From Datura wrightii (Eukaryota; Streptophyta; Magnoliopsida; Solanales; Solanaceae), in assembly GCA_035772735.1 (NCBI GenBank), contig JASDFA010000010.1:95004001-95068000 (forward strand): 64,000 nt of DNA, read 5' to 3'. This document shows positions 1 through 11,529 of this stretch, piece by piece. A model generated the notes under the pieces. That model was not told the DNA's origin, made no database searches, and was given only the letters and a program-made list of their open reading frames with translations. Position numbers and translations under genes: made by a program. How positions within the stretch are numbered: the first letter of the stretch is position 1; every line of letters begins with the position of its first letter.

Positions 1-230
1 AATCACTAGGAAAAACTTGTTATCCTAAATACTGAACATCTAGAGTTGAAAACTGACAGAGTGACTGACTCCAAACTGAAATACATGACTGAACTGAATT
101 CATTAATCTCACATACATGCATTGACATGAAAGAAACTGGGACACATGGACTGAACATAAAACTGAATAGAGTATTAAGGAGGAAACTGATACCTAAAGA
201 TGGAACTGAACCAGAAGGGAATAGATGTGG

Positions 231-529
231 ATATTTAGCCATCATATCTGCTTTGGCTTCCTATGTAGCTCCCTCAACATGCTGATTTCTCCATAAAACC
301 TTTATTGAAGCTACTTCTTTGTTCTTAGCTTCCAAATTTGATAATCAGGTATTTCAATCGGAACCTCTTCGTAGCTAAGGCTATCCTTCACACCTATGCT
401 CTCCACTAGAACAACAAAAGTCAGATTCCCCATGCACTTCTTTAAAAGCGATACATGGAAAACTGGATGTACTGAAGCCAATTCTGAGGGCAACTCCAAC
501 TTATAAGCCACCTTGCCAACACGTCTCAT
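231..529 (-). pseudogene. T1 integrase C-terminus and chromodomain-like tail
   Basis: The minus-strand reading has the shared chromovirus phrase VAYKLELPSELASVHPVFH, then YEEVPIEIPDYQIWKL and a closing motif like WEAKADMMAKYPHLF near 231-260. In this lineage the tail follows the integrase GPY/F region and carries the chromodomain thought to steer integration into heterochromatin. The same segment occurs in T2 (12530-12860) and D (63799-64000). A stop interrupts it just before the closing motif, and the usual terminal stop after PHLF is gone, so the frame runs on into the 3' untranslated part. Confidence 0.8.
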
Positions 530-571
530 AATCCTGTATGGGCTGAAATAACTGGGACTAAGTTTTCCCTT

Positions 572-1838
572 CTATTTGAATCTTATCACTCCCTTCATGA
601 GAGACACCTTCAAAAACACCAAATTATTAACTACAAACTCAAGTTCTCTCCTTCTCACATCCGCATAGGACTTTTGGAGACTCTGAGCTATTCTCAACCT
701 TTCCCTTATAAACTCAACTTTCTTCATAGTCTCATGAACTGAATCTGGACCTATCAATATAGCTTCACCGACTTTAAACCAACTAATAGGCGATCTACAC
801 CTTCGCCCATGAAGAGCCTCAAATGGAGCCATCTGAATGTTGGAATGGTAACTATTATTATATGAAAATTCTATGAAAGGTAAATGATCATCCCAACTAC
901 CCTTGAAATCAATCAGACACGCTCTCAACATATCCTCGAGAGTCTAAATGGTCTATTCAGCCTGACCATCTGTCTACGGGTGAAAAGCTGTACTAAGTTT
1001 GACTTGAGTATCGAGTCCCTTCTAAAATGACTTCCAAAACTGGAAGGTAAACTGAGTACCTCTATTTGGCATGATGAGCAAGGGAACTCCATGCAACCAA
1101 ACCAACACCCAAATATACAATTTAGCATATTCCTCCGCTAAATTGGTAGTCTTGACTTGGAGGAAATGAGCTACTTTGGTCAACTTATCCACGATCACCT
1201 ATATGGAGTCAGATTGTTCACGAGTACGAGGAAACCCTATAAAGAAGCCCATATTGATTTCCTCCCATTTCAAAGCAGGGATACTAATGTCTTGAAAAAA
1301 ACCTCGAGGTCTTTGATGCTCAACTTTCACCTGTTGACAATTCGAACACTTGTCCTCAAACTCTACTACGTCCTTCTTCATGTCATTCCACCAATAGACT
1401 TCACATTGTCCACAATACATCTTGGTGGCACCTAAATGTATAAAATATCTGCAATCGTGAACCTCATGCAACATCTACTCCCTCAAGTCATCAACACCAA
1501 GAAAACACAAATAACCTTGATATCGTAATACACCATCTTCCCCTTGGGAGAAAAACCTCCACCTTCTGATTCTGAACAGCTTCCTTCAACTTTACCAAAA
1601 TAGGATCCTCATCTTTCCTAGCCTTGACTTCGGTAACCAAGGAAGATTCTAATCCATTGTGAACAATGACACCACCATCTACCAAGTCAACAAGATGAAC
1701 ACCTAGCCGTGCAAGCCGATGCACATCCTTTACTAGCTCTTTCCTCCTCTCTTCTACATGGGACACACTCTCCATAGAAAGCCTGCTAAGAGCATCTGCC
1801 ACCACATTAGCCTTTCCTGGATGATAAAGGATACTCAT
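572..1838 (-). pseudogene. T1 integrase, catalytically broken
   Basis: The zinc-binding part lies at 1199-1474, ending with the CSNCQQVK motif. The catalytic core runs from INMGFFIGFPRTR through PNRGTQF to the conserved stretch [20 protein letters not shown] near 890-940. Two of the three DDE residues are changed: the first aspartate is glycine (MGF where MDF is usual) and the second is asparagine (PNRG where SDRG is usual). The glutamate region also carries stops. The segment at 1491-1838, with the phrase [18 protein letters not shown], joins RNase H to integrase. Read in order, at least three frames are needed, so this is a dead copy. Confidence 0.85.
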
Positions 1839-1849
1839 ATCGTAATCCT

Positions 1850-2467
1850 TAAGAAACTCTAACCACCTTCTTTGACATAAATTTAAATCATTCTATGTAA
1901 ATACGTATGTAGGCATTTGTGGTCCGTAAGCACATCCATATGTACCCCATATAGATAGTGTCTCTAAATATTTAAGGCAAATACTACTACTGCCAACTCA
2001 AGCTCTTGAGTCGAATAGTTCTTTTCATGGACCTTCAGCTGCCTAGAAGCATAGGCTATAACCTTACCATGCTTCTTTAATACACAGCCAAGGTCAATCC
2101 TTGAGGCATTAGAATATAGCATAAACCCATCGGCACCCTCAGGTAGAGTCAACACTGGTGCTGAGGTGAGTCGAGTCTTAAACTCTTGAAATCCCTTCTC
2201 GCAGGCCTCCGACCATTGAAACTTCACTTTCTTCCAGGTTAACTTAGTCAATGGTACTACAATGGATGAAAATTCCTCAGCAAACCTCCGGTAGTAACCA
2301 TCCAAGCCCAAGAAACTCCTGATATCTGAAGGACTCATTGTTCTAAGACAATTCTTCATAGCTTTTATCTTTTGAGGGTCCAACTGTACACCCTCACTTG
2401 ACACCACATGACCCAAAAGTTCTATGGAGTTTAACCAAAAGTCACATTTGCTGAATTTAGCATACAA
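1850..2467 (-). pseudogene. T1 reverse transcriptase thumb/connection and RNase H
   Basis: The reading starts with [20 protein letters not shown], then the connection phrase [16 protein letters not shown], then RNase H from about 2150 downward ([20 protein letters not shown]). The first catalytic aspartate of RNase H, normally in the phrase CDAS, is asparagine here (SNAS). The domain continues with [13 protein letters not shown] and [13 protein letters not shown], then breaks at a stop near 1964. Further RNase H sequence follows in other frames down to about 1850. The enzyme would remove RNA from the RNA:DNA hybrid during reverse transcription in the particle. Confidence 0.85.
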
Positions 2468-2534
2468 CTAGTGATCCTTAAGAGTCTGTAAACACCACCC
2501 TCAAATGAGCTTCATGCTCCTATTCGCTCTAAGA

Positions 2535-3020
2535 TTATATGAGAATGTCATCTATGAATACAATCACGAACATGTCCAAATATGGATTGAACACCTTAGT
2601 AATCAAATCCATAAAAGCTGCAGGAGCATTTGTTAGTCCAAAAGACATAACTACAAACTCATAATGACCATACCGAGTCCTGAAGGTTGTCTTCGAGTTG
2701 TCACTCTCTCTAACCCTAAGATGATGATTTCCGGATCTGAGGTCTATCTTTGGAAAACACTTGGCACCCTGAAGTTGGCCAAATAAGTCATCAATTCTGG
2801 GGAGAGGATACCTGTTCTTGATGGTGACCTTGTTCAACTGCCAATAGTCAATGCACATCCAGAGGAAAGCATCCTTCTTTCGGACAAAGATAACTGCTGT
2901 ACCATACGGGGACTTTCTAGATATGATGAAACCCATCTCTAAGAGATCCTTCAACTGCTCCTTCAACTCCTTTAGCTCAACTGGAACCATTTTGTAAGGA
3001 GTAATAGATATAGGTTGCAT
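2535..3020 (-). pseudogene. T1 reverse transcriptase palm and fingers
   Basis: A 161-codon open stretch matches the Ty3/gypsy RT core. It shows the [12 protein letters not shown] region, [20 protein letters not shown], the first catalytic aspartate in [13 protein letters not shown] (KIDLRSGYHQL is usual), [10 protein letters not shown] and the active-site box FIDD near the end. The catalytic aspartates are therefore present, unlike in the RNase H and integrase of this copy. The stretch is part of the pol polyprotein, so the first methionine is not a true start. Frame breaks lie on both sides (2468-2534 and 3021-3122). Confidence 0.88.
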
Positions 3021-3122
3021 ATCAAGAAGAAGGTCAATGCAAAAGTCAATCTAATGCTTGGGAGGAATTCCTGGTAGATCATCTGGAAATACTTCCAGAT
3101 ATCCATATACTACAGGAACTGA

Positions 3123-3600
3123 CTAGATAGTCAGGCTTTCGGATATAGCATCCTTAACCCTAACTAGATGGTACATGCAACGTTTAGATATCATCTTTCT
3201 GGCCTTAAGGTAGGAAATGAAGCAACTTACAGGCACAACTGAACTACCCCTCCACTCCAGGATTGACTCACCCAAAAATTGAAACTCTAGCGCACAGGTT
3301 CTACAATGCACTGAGGCATAACATGCATGTAGCCAATCTATTCCAAAGATAACATAAAAATCTTCCATCCCTACTAAATCTACTAAGGTGACTTTTTAAA
3401 GGACTATGAGAGGGCAATTTCTGTAACCCGTTGAGCTATAACTGAGTCACCGACTGGAGTAGAGACTGAGAAGGGAACTGAAAGGATTTTAGGACTAACT
3501 CCAAAACTACTAGCAAAATAGGGCATTAAAAAAGATAAAGTAGCCCCTAGGTCTAACAATGCATATACATCAAAGTGGAATACTTATAACATACCGGTGA
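3123..3600 (-). pseudogene. T1 retropepsin-like protease
   Basis: The active-site phrase LLDLGATLSF (D-x-G-A-T) is read from about 3575 down to 3545 and its catalytic aspartate is intact. Further on comes the typical stretch FGIDWLHACYASVHCRT at about 3300-3350. A stop lies between the two, so they are not in one open frame. The protease would cut the gag-pol polyprotein. The same domain in T2 (9430-9909) lacks the catalytic aspartate. Confidence 0.75.
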
Positions 3601-3759
3601 CTATATCTAGTGCAGTCTCCTGCTCCTAACGAGATGTGATGCCATAAAACCTATTCTGGTGTTGATCACCACCTATATTGGTAGATGCACCCTATTGAGC
3701 AGTGCATGCTACTACTACTGCTGAACTAGTAGACGGAGTACGGCCCGTACCATCACCCT

Positions 3760-4870
3760 ACCTAGCCAACAGACACTCCCTGCATCTATACCTAAATCTA
3801 CCACACCCAAAGCAGATATCTGATCTAATCAAACACTCCCCTATGTGATTGTTGCCACACTTCCCACAGATCAAAAAGGTATGCTATACCTGCATGCTCC
3901 TCTATCCCCTCGAACCTGATGCTCTACTCCTTTAGTCACCCCACGATATAGATGGAGCACTGGCCGATGATGGCGCTGGAGCTAATGACTTCTAATTGGA
4001 CTACTGACGATGTCTACCTCCCAATATCTATTGGGAGAACCCAAATCTATCTGTCATGGCCCTATTGGTCTCTCTCTCCCTCAAATACGCGGCCTCCATC
4101 TGTTGGGCATACAAAACCAATCGCAAGAAATCGATGTCCTGATGAAGCATAGAGGTCCTACAATCCTTGACTGGGTAGTCCGCTACTCCATGCACAAACC
4201 TGCTCACCCAAGATCGCTGATCAACCACCATCTCTAGTGCATATTTGGACAAGCGGGTGAACTCTAAAGCATACTCGTGGACTGTCATATTATTCTGCCT
4301 CAGGTTCACAAACTCAGTTGCATTGATCTCCCTCATCTCATGGGGAAAGAACCAATCTAAGAATGTGGTGAGGAACTCATCCCAACCAATGAGACTCGCT
4401 CCAACGAACTCATCCCAAACAATGAGACTCGCTCCAACTTCTCTGCTATCCTTCCACTACCTGAACCAGATGTGGGAAACCCCTTTTAACTAATAAAAGG
4501 TTATGTCTACACACTCCTCCCCTGTCACCCCCACAATTTGGGTGATCTTTTGGATTTCATCAATAAACTCATGTGGATCCTCATCCACCTTCGATCCGAG
4601 GAACTCCAACGAGTTCATCCGGAGAAAGTCCTTAACTCTTACCACTGTTGTATTCCCTATTTGGGGAACTTGCGCCACCGCCTGCTTGTTTAGCTTGATG
4701 GTTAATGCCTATGCCAACATCTGGATGGCTGCCCTAAACTCCACATGGGCAACTTGCTTGGGAACATGATCCTCGGGAGCTAGTGGGGCCTGTTGGTGCC
4801 CATCTCTATTGCCATTCTCATGGCCATTTCCATTTTCGTTTCTTCTTCCATTAACTCAGTGACAAGGCAT
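3760..4870 (-). pseudogene. T1 gag: capsid-type domain with CCHC zinc knuckles
   Basis: The probable start is the ATG at 4868-4870, followed by a stop after four codons. Recognisable parts are RVKDFLRMNSLEFLGSKVDE (4490-4640) and the retrotransposon gag domain at 4028-4336 (FVNLRQNNMTVHEYALEFTRLSKYA). Two CCHC knuckles lie at about 3780-3880: the first has the pattern CGKCGNNHIGEC, while in the second (CFGCGRFRYRCREC) the zinc-binding histidine is replaced by tyrosine. Gag would form the particle and bind RNA. An in-frame 33-bp tandem duplication at 4373-4438 is specific to this copy. Confidence 0.82.
4373..4438. repeat. 33-bp tandem duplication inside T1 gag
   Basis: Two adjacent 33-bp units (4373-4405 and 4406-4438) differ at one position, c to a within catcccaa(c/a)caatgag. 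Being 11 codons long the duplication keeps the frame. The near identity of the units suggests it is recent relative to the decay of the rest of the gene. Confidence 0.9.
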
Positions 4871-5016
4871 GATTCTTAGAATGCGAGTAGCACGTGTTAG
4901 AAGGATAGAGAGACGTTTCATAGCCTCTTCATAATAAGTGTGGCACGCTTTACACCCATGAAAAAGACTCTACTTAACACGACTTTCAGACACCTTAGGA
5001 CACTCCAAAACCTAAT

Positions 5017-5028
5017 GCTTTGATACCA
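5017..5028 (-). other. T1 primer binding site for initiator-Met tRNA
   Basis: On the minus strand the sequence is TGGTATCAAAGC, one base from the usual plant chromovirus site TGGTATCAGAGC. It lies four bases inside the LTR edge at 5033, as expected for minus-strand DNA priming. Confidence 0.88.
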
Positions 5029-5032
5029 AGTT

Positions 5033-7303
5033 TGTCATGACTAGAACATAGGCCCAGATAGAGACATGGGACAAGGAACCCTGAGAGGCTCTAAGTCGAT
5101 CCATGACATGAACATAGTGTCTAAGAGCATACAACAAACGGAAATTGATATAATAAAATATTCTTAAATGGAAGTCTGAATACATATCCATCTAAAGCAG
5201 AGTCAACACTGACAATCTAATATTCTACAAATTATCTGAAAAGCCTCTAACATAACTGATGAGCTGATGGGACAACATCCCCAACTAGCTTGGCAAAATT
5301 CATTAACTATAATAACATAGCAATTATCAAAATGAATGTCCTTGAAGGATGAGGACTCACAAACACTGGCTAAACAAGATTAGGGGAAAGCAGAACTAAT
5401 GGTGCAGCTGAGTCTAATCCCTTGGAGTTGTATCATGAAATGGTACAACATAGTGTATGTGGTCAGTACTTGGAATGTACTGAGTATGTAAGGTAAGTAA
5501 AAACGGACAGTCAAAAATATATAAGAGCTCGTAAGACTAGGACAGTCTAATCATGAATGAATATCATAATATAAACATAAGGTCTCAAGGTTTTAAAATC
5601 ATTCATAATTTAGTCATACTTATAATCATAAGAAAAACCTTATAAAAATGTAACTTGAGCAAAAGTATCATAAACATGACAATGCATAAATCATGAGGAA
5701 CAATTGGAGAACTCGTCTTAACCGACACCATCATGATAGAGCTTATATGATACCCCAACTATCTCGCTCAAGTGGTTTGAACCATCCTAGGCTTTTCAGG
5801 CAAGGGATATGCATGATGTGATATCAAAAGGAGGGTATCCATGAATACATATATCTACGGTGGAATGTAGTTCTCAGACCATGGGGTTTACCAGAATTCT
5901 AGGACTACTAGGTACTACACACTACTCCCAAAAACATGCACCTGAGGGCTCATATAGTGATCGTGAAATCATTCATAAAGTTCATATCCAATAAATCATA
6001 GCATGTTGATCATACATGAAATACACGATTAGCCATGAATAAGTCCTTGAGTCGGCCACAAGTCATAAATTCATAAATCTTGAAGAACAGGTATATTTGT
6101 GAAAATACATATACTTGGAATTCATAAATCCATGAAGATTACTTGAAGAGAAATCATATCATAACTCATGAATCATAATTTAGGCTTAGGAAAATCAAAA
6201 TCATAATAAAATTGTAATTTGACTTTTCATAATTTTGCATATTTTGGCATAGATTGACTAGGAATGAAAATCATAAAATTATAAACAATTTAAGTATAAA
6301 ATTTTCCCATAGGTCTTAAAACAACATTTAGAACATAAAAGGAATGATCCATAATCAAATCGAAGAGAATCCCATGAATTTGGGGTTAAAACCCCATAAG
6401 ATCATCAAATTTATTTTAATACTTGAAATCAAGAACAAGGAGGAAAATTGGGGCATGAGAGTGAAGAGGGACTCTCATTCACAACCTTACATACCTTGGT
6501 AATATGATCTTACACTCTCCCTTAAAATACCAGATAAATTGGAGAAGAAATTGGATAGCTCTAAGCTTGGTTTTCACATAGAGACCTCTACTCTTGCATG
6601 CACGGGAGTTGAATGAATTGGGATAGGGTTACCTCTCTTAAGATTCTCCTAACATAGTTTAAAATGATGTAGTTTAGGAACTTAAAGCTTGGGATTTATG
6701 AAAATACCCTTAATGAAACTTTTGAAAATTGAATACTACCAAGGGCCACGACTCATACCATGAGTCGTACTAGGAAGTAATGACTCATGGCAGCCTCTTG
6801 TTGTTACCACTGGTTGGGGAGGCTGAATCCTGAAAACCATGCCACAAGCTCCTACCACATGTTGTTACATGGCACCACGGGTCGTGAGACTACCCATTGC
6901 TGCTATACCCCTAAGATTTCTCTAAACTTCCCACGATTACATCTCACGGCTTGTGGTTCCCCACCACAAGTCTTGACACCCTCCGTGACAGCACCTTATC
7001 ACGACCCTTATCACGATCAGTTACAACCACCCACGAGTCATACCTTAACTCATTACTCTAGACTCTTCCTTTTTCAGTTGCTAACTACGACTCATGACGA
7101 TTGGTTGTCACATCGACCGACCAGTTGTACCATGGCTCATTAGTCAGATCTTAACATCTAGTAGCTTACCACGACTCCCACTAAAGGATTTTCGTTCCTT
7201 TCCATGACTCGTATGATGAGTTGTCTTTTTATATTTCCCAAACATTTTTGCTGATCTCCTTTTTAATTCCAGATCTATCCTTAGGCACTTTCGGGGTATT
7301 ACC
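5033..7303 (-). repeat. T1 5' LTR
   Basis: The plus-strand left edge reads TGTCATGACTAGAACATAG next to the primer site. It is homologous to the reverse complement of the 3' LTR end of T2 (15560-15649). The right edge, near GGGGTATTACC at 7303, is a decayed form of the usual GGGGTATAACA. It contains the hairpin CAGTACTTGGAATGTACTG (5464-5482) and, near 6740-6790, copies of the palindromic motif related to ACGA(C/G)TCGT. Open frames such as 6787-7143 lie in this non-coding LTR and are not genes. Confidence 0.85.
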
Positions 7304-7409
7304 GACTACATTGATGTAACCCAAATGAATTAAGGAAGAAAAAGAAAGAATAAACAAGGAAATAAAAACTAAAAGTTAAACACAAGGAATTAATATGTTC
7401 TTAAGTCAT

Positions 7410-7429
7410 ATTCCCTGGAAATGGTGCCA
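7410..7429 (-). other. G primer binding site, Asp-tRNA type, decayed
   Basis: The minus strand reads TGGCACCATTTCCAGGGAAT, which differs at four positions from the Asp-tRNA complement TGGCGCCGTTGCCGGGGA known from Athila elements. It lies just inside the proposed LTR edge TGATA at 7435. Confidence 0.6.
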
Positions 7430-7434
7430 TTATT

Positions 7435-9079
7435 TGATAATGCAAAAACTCACACTTCTGATAAAGTATGAAGTAGACATTTTCAATAAAGAACCTAACA
7501 AAAGGTTGGGGTCGAACCCACATAGAATATGATAAGATATAGACTAACAGAAGTATTTAAGCTTTTAGGTATGTTATCTCCAAAAAAGGGGGTTTATAAA
7601 AATAGTTAAAAAATCAGCTGTTGTTTATCAAGATTTGCAATTAATTAGGGTAGGTGTTCCCACGGGTTCATAACTACTTCGGGTGTACACTCATGATCTA
7701 TCCTAATGCTTTGTTGTAAAACCGATAACTAGGGTTCATCCAAATAGTGATTCATCCCTATTGGATGACTATACTCAATTATCGGGTTAGGTACCATGAG
7801 CTATTTCAATACAACCGTTATCAATTTGATCCAAATTAACTATCCTACAACCACAGCTCAAGTCATACAATGACCTATAAATATCAAGGCTTTGTTGTGA
7901 TTCTCTTTTCCTAATCTCTATTTCTCTAGGTTCAAGCAAGTAAAGAATTCAGGCAAGTTTTAACATTTCTCTTTGTTAAGAAACATTAAAGATGAAGAGA
8001 ATACAATACAAGTGTCTAAAACTGGTTTCAAATCACTTTATGTAACCCTAGTTTGTTAATTCGCCATGGTTGCCACAACCCTTGTTGTGGAGGTTCTAGC
8101 CTCTCATGATTGTAAGATTGTTATTAGCATTCATAGACAAACGCATAATTGATACTTACAACCATGATTAAAAGAAAACCTATTATGAATATTGCAAGAA
8201 TTGATGTTGAATAATCTAGGAAGAAAGAAGAAATTAAAGCAAGAAATCTCTAAGACATGAATTATAAATCAAAAAAACTTGTCTCTCTAATTGCATCTAA
8301 TTGCTTCTCTGTAACGAAAATAACCTAAAAACTATTCATACAAATAATTGTAATCTTCTCCTAAGAAAATAAGGAAATTACCAAAAACTGTCGCCTTCTT
8401 CACCTATGACCCGTAACAAGATTGTACGGGTCGTACTTGTCTCATATGCTGGCTGACGTCTGTTGAATCTAGATAAGTGTTGAGATATGGGACAACTCGT
8501 ACCAACAACCTACAACTCATAAAATTTTCCCGTGGCTAGATCTTCCAATTGTTGACATCTTTTGTTAACTTCCACGGATGGCATGGTACGACTTGTACCT
8601 TCATTCCACAATCCATGACTCCTTCTTGTACCTTGAGTTCTGCCAATCAACAATTCTTGTGGTCTTTTCCATGGTTCCTTGGTGTGGGTCTTAGGTAGGT
8701 TTCACAACTCGTGATTGCCACCCATACCAGGATACATGGCCTGTGCAATTTCTCCTAGAACTTTCCACGATTGCCATGGTATAGCTCGTAGCAGGATGGC
8801 ACGGCTCATATCATGAGTTGTAACTTGTCTTTTCTTCATCAATTGCTCCTGGACCTTTCCACGATTCTCAGTACGGCTCATACCAGGATGGTACGACTCG
8901 TACTGAGATCCTTAGTATGCCCTTTTTTTGCATTTTCTCCATCTTTTCACAATTCATCTCCAACATCTATTTTTTCCGAAAACAAAGTAAAAGTGCCTTA
9001 TATTCATATAAAAACACCTAAATCCATGCTATTTTCCTAGTTTTATGTTTCAAAAGTTCTATAAATTTATAGCATATCA
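7435..9079 (-). repeat. G LTR (Athila-like, about 1.65 kb)
   Basis: The edges are TGATA at 7435 and TATCA at 9075-9079, matching inverted ends that resemble the TGATG/CATCA ends of A and B. Between 8400 and 8910 there are repeated forms of the palindromic motif, for example ACGGGTCGT and ACGACTCGT, many within GTACGACTCGTAC-like contexts. The second LTR is not in the window. No reading frame here looks coding. Confidence 0.6.
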
Positions 9080-9340
9080 GTGGACATTGATCTCCGTTTC
9101 ACTAGAGCTCATCAGCCCCAATGCAATGATTAGCCAATGTTCCGTCCAGACCTAGGAATGATCAGAGGGGTGGAGCATCAGGCACTAGTGGTTAGGAGAG
9201 CATGTCAGGAGAGCCCAATATTCCAATTTGTGGGATATGTGGTAGGAGGCACATAGGAGAGTGCTTAGCAGGTTCAGGTGCATGCTTCGAGTGTGGGAAA
9301 GTAGGTCATCTGATCAGAGACTGCCTTTGAACAAGACAAA
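9080..9340 (+). pseudogene. T2 gag C-terminus with two CCHC knuckles
   Basis: The reading at about 9229-9330 gives [12 protein letters not shown] and then [14 protein letters not shown], two zinc knuckles of the kind that bind genomic RNA in chromovirus gag. All eight zinc ligands are present, unlike in T1. Sequence upstream to 9080 is a basic and glutamine-rich linker with stops. The main capsid-type domain is missing beyond the G junction. Confidence 0.78.
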
Positions 9341-9429
9341 GCCATGGTAGAGGCCATGATCCAGCCACCAGTTCAGTAGCTCCACTAGCACGCTCAACTC
9401 AGTAGAGCGTATCCATTAATACAGGTGGT

Positions 9430-9909
9430 GGCGAGTTTCTAAATAGATATCATGCACTTTTTTCATCTTGTCGGGAACAGGACGTCTCTTCTGATGTAGT
9501 CACTAGTATATTGCAAGTATTCCATCTTGATGTGTATGCATTTTTATATCCAGAGGCTACCTTATCTTTTGTGACTCCCTATGTTGCTATTAGTTTCAAT
9601 CTCGAAATCCTATCAGAACCCTCCTTAGTCTTTACACCAGTCTGTGACTCAATAGTAGATCCACTGGTATACAAAAGTTTCCTTGTTAGAGTCCTTCAGA
9701 AAGTCCCCTCAGCCAACCTAATAGATTTGGACATGATCCATTTTGATGTTATCTTTGGTACGGACTGGTTACATGCATGTTATGCCTCAGTGAATTGTAG
9801 AACCAGTTTGGTAGAGTTACAATTTTTTAGTGAGCCAGTCTTAGAATTAAATGGTAGTTCAGCTGTGCCTATAGGTCACATTATTTCCTATCTCAAGGAC
9901 AAGAGATGA
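9430..9909 (+). pseudogene. T2 retropepsin-like protease with mutated active site
   Basis: The frame from 9511 to 9909 matches the chromovirus protease region: VYAFLYPEATLSFVTPYVAI, then DVIFGTDWLHACYASVNCRT. The usual active-site motif D-P-G-A-T appears as Y-P-E-A-T, so the catalytic aspartate and the glycine are both lost. The end (SSAVPIGHIISYLKDKR) leads into the RT region after a stop at about 9907. Confidence 0.8.
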
Positions 9910-10089
9910 TTTTTAAGGGCTATATGTATCATCTAGTTTTGGTTAAGGATGCTACGTTCGAGACCCCTAACTCTTCATTTAGTTTCTATAATATGTGAGT
10001 ACTGGGAGGTGTTTCTATATGACCTACCAAGAATCCCTCCTGAGTGGGAGATTGAATTTTGTATAGACCTTCTCCCAGATATATAACCT

Positions 10090-10560
10090 ATATCCATTTA
10101 TCCTTACATAATGTCTCTAGCTGAGGTAAAGGAGTTAAAGAGTAGTTGAAATATCTCCTAGATAAGGGTTTCATCAGGCCTATTAAATCCCCATTGGGTG
10201 CTGCAGTTCTCTTTGTTCGAAAGAAGGATGGTCCCCTTAGAATGTGCATTGATTATCGGCAGTTGAACAAGGTCACAATCAAGAACAGGTATCCCCTTCC
10301 TAGGATTGATGACTTGTTTGATCAACTTCAAAGTGCTAAGTGCTTCTCAAAGATAGACCTCATATCCTGCTATCATCAGCTCAGAGTTAGAGAGGGTGAC
10401 ATCCAAAAGAGAACCTTCAAGACTCGGTATGGTCTGGACTAACAAATGATCCTATAGTTTTTATGGATTTGATGAACAAGGTGTTCAAGCAGTATTTTGA
10501 TATGTTTATGATTGTCTTCATAGATGATATTTACATATACTCTTAGAGCGAGGAGGTGCA
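10090..10560 (+). pseudogene. T2 reverse transcriptase
   Basis: The stretch 10146-10442 has [40 protein letters not shown] and [14 protein letters not shown], with the first catalytic aspartate present. Directly after the phrase KTRYG about 25-30 bp are missing compared with T1 (the [10 protein letters not shown] region), which shifts the frame. The sequence resumes with [16 protein letters not shown] and the active-site box FIDD at 10517-10528. It continues into the thumb and RNase H part. Confidence 0.85.
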
Positions 10561-10599
10561 TGCCGATCATTTGAGGATTGTGTTTACACTTTCAAGGAT

Positions 10600-11318
10600 C
10601 GCCATTTGTTTCCTAAATTCAGCAATTGTGAGTTTTGGTTGAACTCAGTAGCATTCTTAGGCCATTTGGTGTCTACCAAGGGTGTGCAGGTGGACTATCA
10701 AAAGATAAAGATAGTGAAGAATTTGATAGACCAGTTAGTCCTTTGGATATCAGGAGTTTGTTGGGTTTTGCTAGCTACTACAAGAGGTTTGTTGAAGGAC
10801 TTTCGTTCATTGCAGCACCATGGACTAACTTGACCCAGAAAAAAGTCAAGTTTCAGCAGTCAGATGCTTGTGAGAAGAGTTTCCAAGAGTTAAAGACTCG
10901 ACCCACTTCAGCCACAGTATTGACCCTACCAGAGGGCATGGATGTGTTCATTGTGTATTGTGATACCTCTAGGGTTGTTCTTGGTTGTGTGTTGATGCAA
11001 CATGGTAAGGCCATATCATATGCCTTTAGACAGTTTAAGACTCATAAGAAGAATTACCTGATGCATGACCTAAATATGGAAGCCGTAGTGTTTGCTTTAA
11101 ATATTTGGAGACACTACTTGTATGGGATGTATGTGGATGTGTTCACAGACCATAAGAGCCTTCAATGTGTGTTTATTCAAAAGGACCTAAATTTGCAGAA
11201 AAGGAGATGGCTAGAGTTTCTCAAGGATTATGACATGACTGTCCTTTATCATCCGGGCAAGGCCAATATAGTGGCAGATGCTCTTACCAGGCTATCTATG
11301 GAGATGTGTCTCATGTAG
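10600..11318 (+). pseudogene. T2 RT connection and RNase H
   Basis: Two overlapping frames (10606-10833 and 10635-11318) cover one region, with a frameshift near 10740. It contains [36 protein letters not shown], the RNase H start [19 protein letters not shown] with its catalytic aspartate present, and [19 protein letters not shown]. It ends with the linker [20 protein letters not shown]. This RNase H is better preserved than the one in T1. Confidence 0.85.
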
Positions 11319-11529
11319 AGGATTGGAGGAAGGAGTTAGCAAAGGGTATCCACAAGCTCTCTCGTTTAGGGGTTCGCCTTACCGATTCAACGGATGGTGG
11401 TGTGATTATTTAAAATGGGTCAAAATCTGCATTGGTGAACGAGGCCAAGGATAGGAAATATGAGGATCCTATGTTTGTAAAGTTGAAGGAAGTGGTTCAA
11501 AATTAGAAAGTGGAGGTTTTCTCCCAGGG

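Larger units (their letters stand above)
1..7303 (-). mobile_element. T1: Tekay/Del-like Ty3/gypsy chromovirus, decayed, 3' end outside the window
   Basis: Read on the minus strand the order is 5' LTR, initiator-Met primer site, gag with CCHC knuckles, protease, reverse transcriptase, RNase H, integrase and a chromodomain-type C-terminus. That order and the initiator-Met primer are those of plant chromoviruses. The element runs off the left edge before its polypurine tract and 3' LTR. The coding region is split into several frames by stops and frameshifts, and catalytic residues are lost in RNase H and integrase, so it cannot be autonomous. Its right boundary at 7303 abuts the internal 5' end of Athila-like fragment G, which suggests T1 inserted into G. 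Confidence 0.9.
7304..9079 (-). mobile_element. G: 5' end of an Athila-like element, truncated by T1
   Basis: An LTR (7435-9079) and a decayed Asp-tRNA primer site (7410-7429) read on the minus strand, followed by about 105 bp of internal leader (7304-7409) before T1 begins. The body would continue leftwards, beyond T1 and outside the window. The right edge abuts the gag of T2, so G most likely inserted into T2. No coding sequence of G is present here. Confidence 0.65.

Noticed and set aside
6787..7143. 118-codon plus-strand open frame
   Set aside because: Lies inside the T1 LTR, opposite to the element's strand, with no protein-like motif; it is chance.
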